A stretch of 15,500 nt of DNA from Verrucomicrobiales bacterium (lineage in GTDB: Bacteria; Verrucomicrobiota; Verrucomicrobiia; Limisphaerales; UBA9464), in contig DLVS01000191.1 in NCBI GenBank assembly GCA_003445095.1, positions 1-15,500 on the forward strand. Direction: 5' to 3'. The translations under genes and the position numbers were made by a program. The notes beneath the pieces were generated by a model, which saw only the letters and a list, made by a program, of their open reading frames with translations, was not told the DNA's origin and did no database searches. Position 1 is the first letter of the stretch. Each line of letters opens with the position of its first letter. Positions 14,988 through 15,500 of this stretch are shown here, piece by piece.

Positions 14988-15500
14988 CTAAAGCAAACCC
15001 TGCCCCTCAAATATACCGCCAAATCCCAATTGCTTCGCGCCTTGCAATACCGCGGCGACGATGGCGTCAGAGCGGGCTTGATCACGCTTGAGGCCCAGCA
15101 GATCAGGCCGGCCGCCGAGCATCCGCGCCGCGGCTCCCACGACCGCCGGACAGGCCATCGACGTGCCGTCCAGCACGGCATGACCACCGGGAAAGGTCGA
15201 GATTACTCCCACTCCTGGACCGGTGAGATCGGTTTCTGGACCAATGTTGGAGAATGCCGCTATGAAGTTCTTCTTATCCTTGCCAAACGGTTTGATTGCC
15301 TCGTCCGCCTGCGCGACCCCCGAAGGATATGTCCCTTTGCGCCCCAGCGCCGACACGGCCAGCGCCAACGAATCAGCCGCCGGCGAACTAACGGGTTGGC
15401 GTCCATCGTTGCCATTCGCTGCGAACACCACCGTGCCCGAGGCCCGCGCATTCGCCATCGCCGAATGGGTGGCTTCATCAGGCGCCCCACCGCCGAGACT
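14988..15500 (-). CDS. Subtilisin-like serine protease (S8), N-terminal part outside the window
   Basis: The frame is open to the window's right edge, so only the C-terminal ~170 residues are seen; the ATG at 15458 is internal. Visible are SLGGGAPDEATHS, TVVFAANGNDG, which fits the oxyanion-hole Asn strand, AFSNIGPETDLTGPGVGVIS, and GTSMACPAVVGAAA with the catalytic Ser (codon 15159-15161). The catalytic Asp and His should lie in the missing part. The end, GFGGIFEGQGLL, matches the usual GxGxL close of the subtilase domain, so there is no C-terminal sorting or extra domain. Whether the enzyme is secreted or intracellular cannot be judged without the N-terminus. The I9-like gene follows after 5 nt. 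Confidence 0.9.
   Translation of the reverse strand, partial: SLGGGAPDEATHSAMANARASGTVVFAANGNDGRQPVSSPAADSLALAVSALGRKGTYPSGVAQADEAIKPFGKDKKNFIAAFSNIGPETDLTGPGVGVISTFPGGHAVLDGTSMACPAVVGAAARMLGGRPDLLGLKRDQARSDAIVAAVLQGAKQLGFGGIFEGQGLL

Overview
The window looks like chromosomal DNA of a Gram-negative bacterium, most plausibly from the Verrucomicrobiota or another member of the Planctomycetes-Verrucomicrobia-Chlamydiae group. This rests on an OprO/OprP-type porin ending in Phe, Sec, Tat and possible lipoprotein signals, a large cobalamin-dependent ribonucleotide reductase, an exported GH32 fructan hydrolase, a deoxyxylulose-phosphate synthase with an unusual GDA diphosphate motif, moderately GC-rich genes by eye, and weak or absent Shine-Dalgarno sites. 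The taxonomic guess is inference; there is no rRNA gene to confirm it.

Layout, left to right. (1) 1-519 (+): 3' end of a gene whose protein has the tail of a dual-specificity-phosphatase-like domain followed by a cytochrome c'-like helical domain ending in CGSCH. (2) 755-2260 (+): outer-membrane porin with a periplasmic coiled coil. (3) 2337-2402: a frameshifted signal-peptide remnant, directly followed by (4) a Tat-type YVTN beta-propeller protein, 2482-3546 (+). (5) 3664-4125 (-): small orphan membrane protein. (6) 4449-6794 (+): xseB and dxs, a conserved housekeeping pair. (7) 7077-8225 (+): an RpoD/RpoS-family sigma factor, preceded by a direct repeat and followed by a strong terminator. 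(8) 8353-10353 (+): exported GH32 beta-fructosidase/levanase. (9) 10587-11078 (+): small SnoaL/DUF4440-like protein with a possible lipoprotein signal. (10) 11133-11180: a probable tandem NrdR operator in front of (11) nrdJ, 11307-14432 (+), closed by a strong terminator. (12) 14743-15500 (-): a subtilase, cut by the window edge, and a 79-residue protein starting 5 nt after it that looks like a stand-alone subtilisin-propeptide (I9-like) inhibitor.

Functionally the window mixes core metabolism (isoprenoid precursor synthesis, DNA repair nuclease, dNTP synthesis, transcription) with envelope and nutrient functions (porin, fructan hydrolase, beta-propeller). No tRNA, rRNA, CRISPR array, transposase, phage gene or known defence system was seen. 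The observations most worth following are the phosphatase-cytochrome fusion, the protease-inhibitor pair, the NrdR double box and the altered TPP motif in Dxs.
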